DNA of 33,932 bases from contig QIKT01000165.1 in NCBI GenBank assembly GCA_003233095.1, forward strand, positions 1 through 33,932. Direction: 5' to 3'. Origin of the DNA: Oceanospirillales bacterium. GTDB taxonomy: Bacteria; Pseudomonadota; Gammaproteobacteria; Xanthomonadales; SZUA-38. The notes under the pieces are model-generated. The model was given only the letters and a program-made list of their open reading frames with translations. It searched no databases and was not told the DNA's origin. Below, in pieces: positions 33,255-33,932 of the stretch. Position numbers and translations under genes: made by a program. The first letter of the stretch is position 1; each line of letters starts with the position of its first letter.

Positions 33255-33316
33255 CGTACCTCCTCAAGCACTCAGACGTTTGTTGTCGTTCTGGATTGGA
33301 TATTTTTTGGTCTAAC

Positions 33317-33352
33317 AGGGGTGATACCACTTCGCCAAGAGGTGTCACCCCT
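33317..33352 (-). promoter_or_regulatory. Hairpin at the predicted 5' end of the TonB receptor mRNA
   Basis: AGGGGTGA...ACC (33317-33328) pairs with GGT...TCACCCCT (33341-33352): 11 of 12 positions pair, with a 12-nt loop. The predicted transcription start is at 33352, so the transcript would begin with this stem, about 62 nt before the start codon. It could stabilise the mRNA or bind a regulator. Confidence 0.5.
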
Positions 33353-33358
33353 GAGTCG

Positions 33359-33388
33359 ATAGTGCGCCCGATGTTCTGGATGAGTCAA
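33359..33388 (-). promoter_or_regulatory. Candidate promoter of the large TonB receptor gene
   Basis: On the minus strand, TTGACT (33383-33388), an 18-bp spacer and CACTAT (33359-33364). The -35 matches five of six positions, the -10 three of six. Confidence 0.45.
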
Positions 33389-33632
33389 GCAATCACTAAC
33401 GATAATTTAACGAATTGCGGCACAGTTCTACCTTTGGGCTGGCGGTTGGTGTCAGTGATATCCTTGCGGGTTGTTTGGCGGAAACGATGCGTTCTGATAG
33501 TCCGGAAAACGATCATCGGGTCAGAAGTCAGGGTCAAGAAATCAGGGGAGGGTGCGGCCGTGCCAGGTAGATATTGGCTTATCCAGTTAAAATACTCCTT
33601 GGTCCGAGATGCTCATCGGACGGTCGGGACTC
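33389..33632. other. Intergenic region upstream of tRNA-Met
   Basis: 244 bp between the receptor promoter and the tRNA promoter. The frames that read through it have no recognisable protein features, and no repeat, hairpin or second RNA gene is seen. Confidence 0.4.
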
Positions 33633-33661
33633 TTGACAAGACCAGGTCTAGTCATGACAAT
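33633..33661 (+). promoter_or_regulatory. Promoter of tRNA-Met
   Basis: Perfect -35 TTGACA (33633-33638), 17-bp spacer, -10 GACAAT (33656-33661). GC-rich sequence follows the -10, as is common at stable-RNA promoters. The tRNA begins 25 bp further on. Confidence 0.7.
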
Positions 33662-33685
33662 ACGCGACCCACCCAGTACTCAGAT

Positions 33686-33762
33686 GGCTATGTAGCTCAG
33701 TTGGTTAGAGCGATGCATTCATAATGCATAGGTCGGTGGTTCAAGTCCACCCATAGCCACCA
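33686..33762 (+). tRNA. tRNA-Met (CAT), elongator type, CCA encoded
   Basis: 77 nt. Acceptor GGCTATG pairs with CATAGCC, followed by A and an encoded CCA. The anticodon arm is ATGCA-TTCATAA-TGCAT, perfect 5-bp stem, anticodon CAT. The T arm is GGTGG-TTCAAGT-CCACC. The body resembles elongator tRNA-Met of enteric bacteria (GGCTA...TAGCC acceptor, TAGCTCAGTTGGTTAGAGC D arm) rather than the initiator, which has a mismatch at the first pair. The CAT-anticodon tRNA-Ile2 has a different acceptor and is less likely. Confidence 0.93.
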
Positions 33763-33774
33763 ATAAAATCAATG

Positions 33775-33932
33775 AGTTGCGAGATCGGGCCGGGAGCTTC
33801 GAGCCTCAACTCGTCAAAAAGCACCAGCGTCGATTCACGTCATCAACAAAGCGATTTACCTGGCCTTAGGCGTCAATATTGAGGGTCACAAGGAATTACT
33901 GGGTCTCTGGATCTCGGAAAATGAGGGGGCCA
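33775..33932 (+). pseudogene. Deleted IS256-family (mutator-type) transposase remnant
   Basis: Beginning a few bases after the tRNA CCA end, the frame reads [20 protein letters not shown], the well-conserved N-terminal region of IS256-type transposases. At 33831-33839 (CGATTCACG) the sequence jumps, with a change of frame, to [20 protein letters not shown] and [13 protein letters not shown], which belong to the central DDE region. About 70-100 residues between them, including the first catalytic region, are missing. The remnant runs off the right edge of the window. No intact transposase can be made from the part seen. Confidence 0.8.

Noticed and set aside
33296-33724. 142-codon plus-strand frame running into the tRNA
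   Set aside because: It covers the receptor promoter, the intergenic region and half of the tRNA gene; no protein features.

Overview
The window looks like a chromosomal segment of a Gammaproteobacterium. The evidence is a split NrdJa/NrdJb class II ribonucleotide reductase, a YijF-type DUF1287 protein, a DUF3379 protein, an AsmA protein, a BarA/RpfC-like tripartite histidine kinase, three large TonB-dependent receptors and an elongator tRNA-Met with an encoded CCA end. Genus and family cannot be fixed from the sequence. The metalloproteases and many receptors suit a heterotroph that feeds on protein and scavenges vitamins. No plasmid or phage backbone, CRISPR array or large island is visible. 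What stands out is the number of small decayed or non-coding mobile elements.

Layout. 1-2250: a decayed, internally deleted IS3-type remnant, an orphan ParA ATPase, a DUF3379 membrane protein, and a 147-bp MITE-like element with a 4-bp target duplication. 2269-5303: nrdJb and nrdJa (minus strand) behind a promoter whose spacer and start region carry two NrdR-like boxes 32 bp apart. 5585-10050 (plus): a periplasmic phosphate-binding-like protein, a decayed HAD hydrolase, AsmA, and an M17 leucyl aminopeptidase. 10061-15806 (minus): a two-gene signalling operon, a REC-REC-degenerate GGDEF-degenerate EAL protein followed by a membrane hybrid histidine kinase with Hpt. 15915-20165 (minus): an M28 peptidase, a DUF5117-type zinc metalloprotease and HemJ, tightly packed. 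20290-20838: SufT. 21124-23193: a TonB receptor, with a candidate small RNA encoded divergently upstream of it.

23568-28020 (minus) is the most coherent system. A TPP riboswitch leads a TonB receptor, a YkoF/COG0011-like thiamine-binding protein, a PnuC-family (PnuT-like) permease, a thiamine-kinase-like phosphotransferase and a MAPEG protein. Together these read as a thiamine capture-and-trap pathway: outer-membrane uptake, inner-membrane facilitated entry, then phosphorylation. 28103-30266 (plus): an SDR oxidoreductase, a PlsC-like acyltransferase and a DUF1287 protein. 30330-33254 (minus): a 974-residue TonB receptor. The window closes with tRNA-Met and a deleted IS256-family remnant.

Three diverged copies of a roughly 154-bp palindromic element with terminal inverted repeats (20923-21077, 25592-25747, 28869-29022) sit at gene ends. 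One copy supplies the stop codon of the SDR gene and another interrupts the thiamine operon. All function assignments come from reading motifs by eye; no database search was run.
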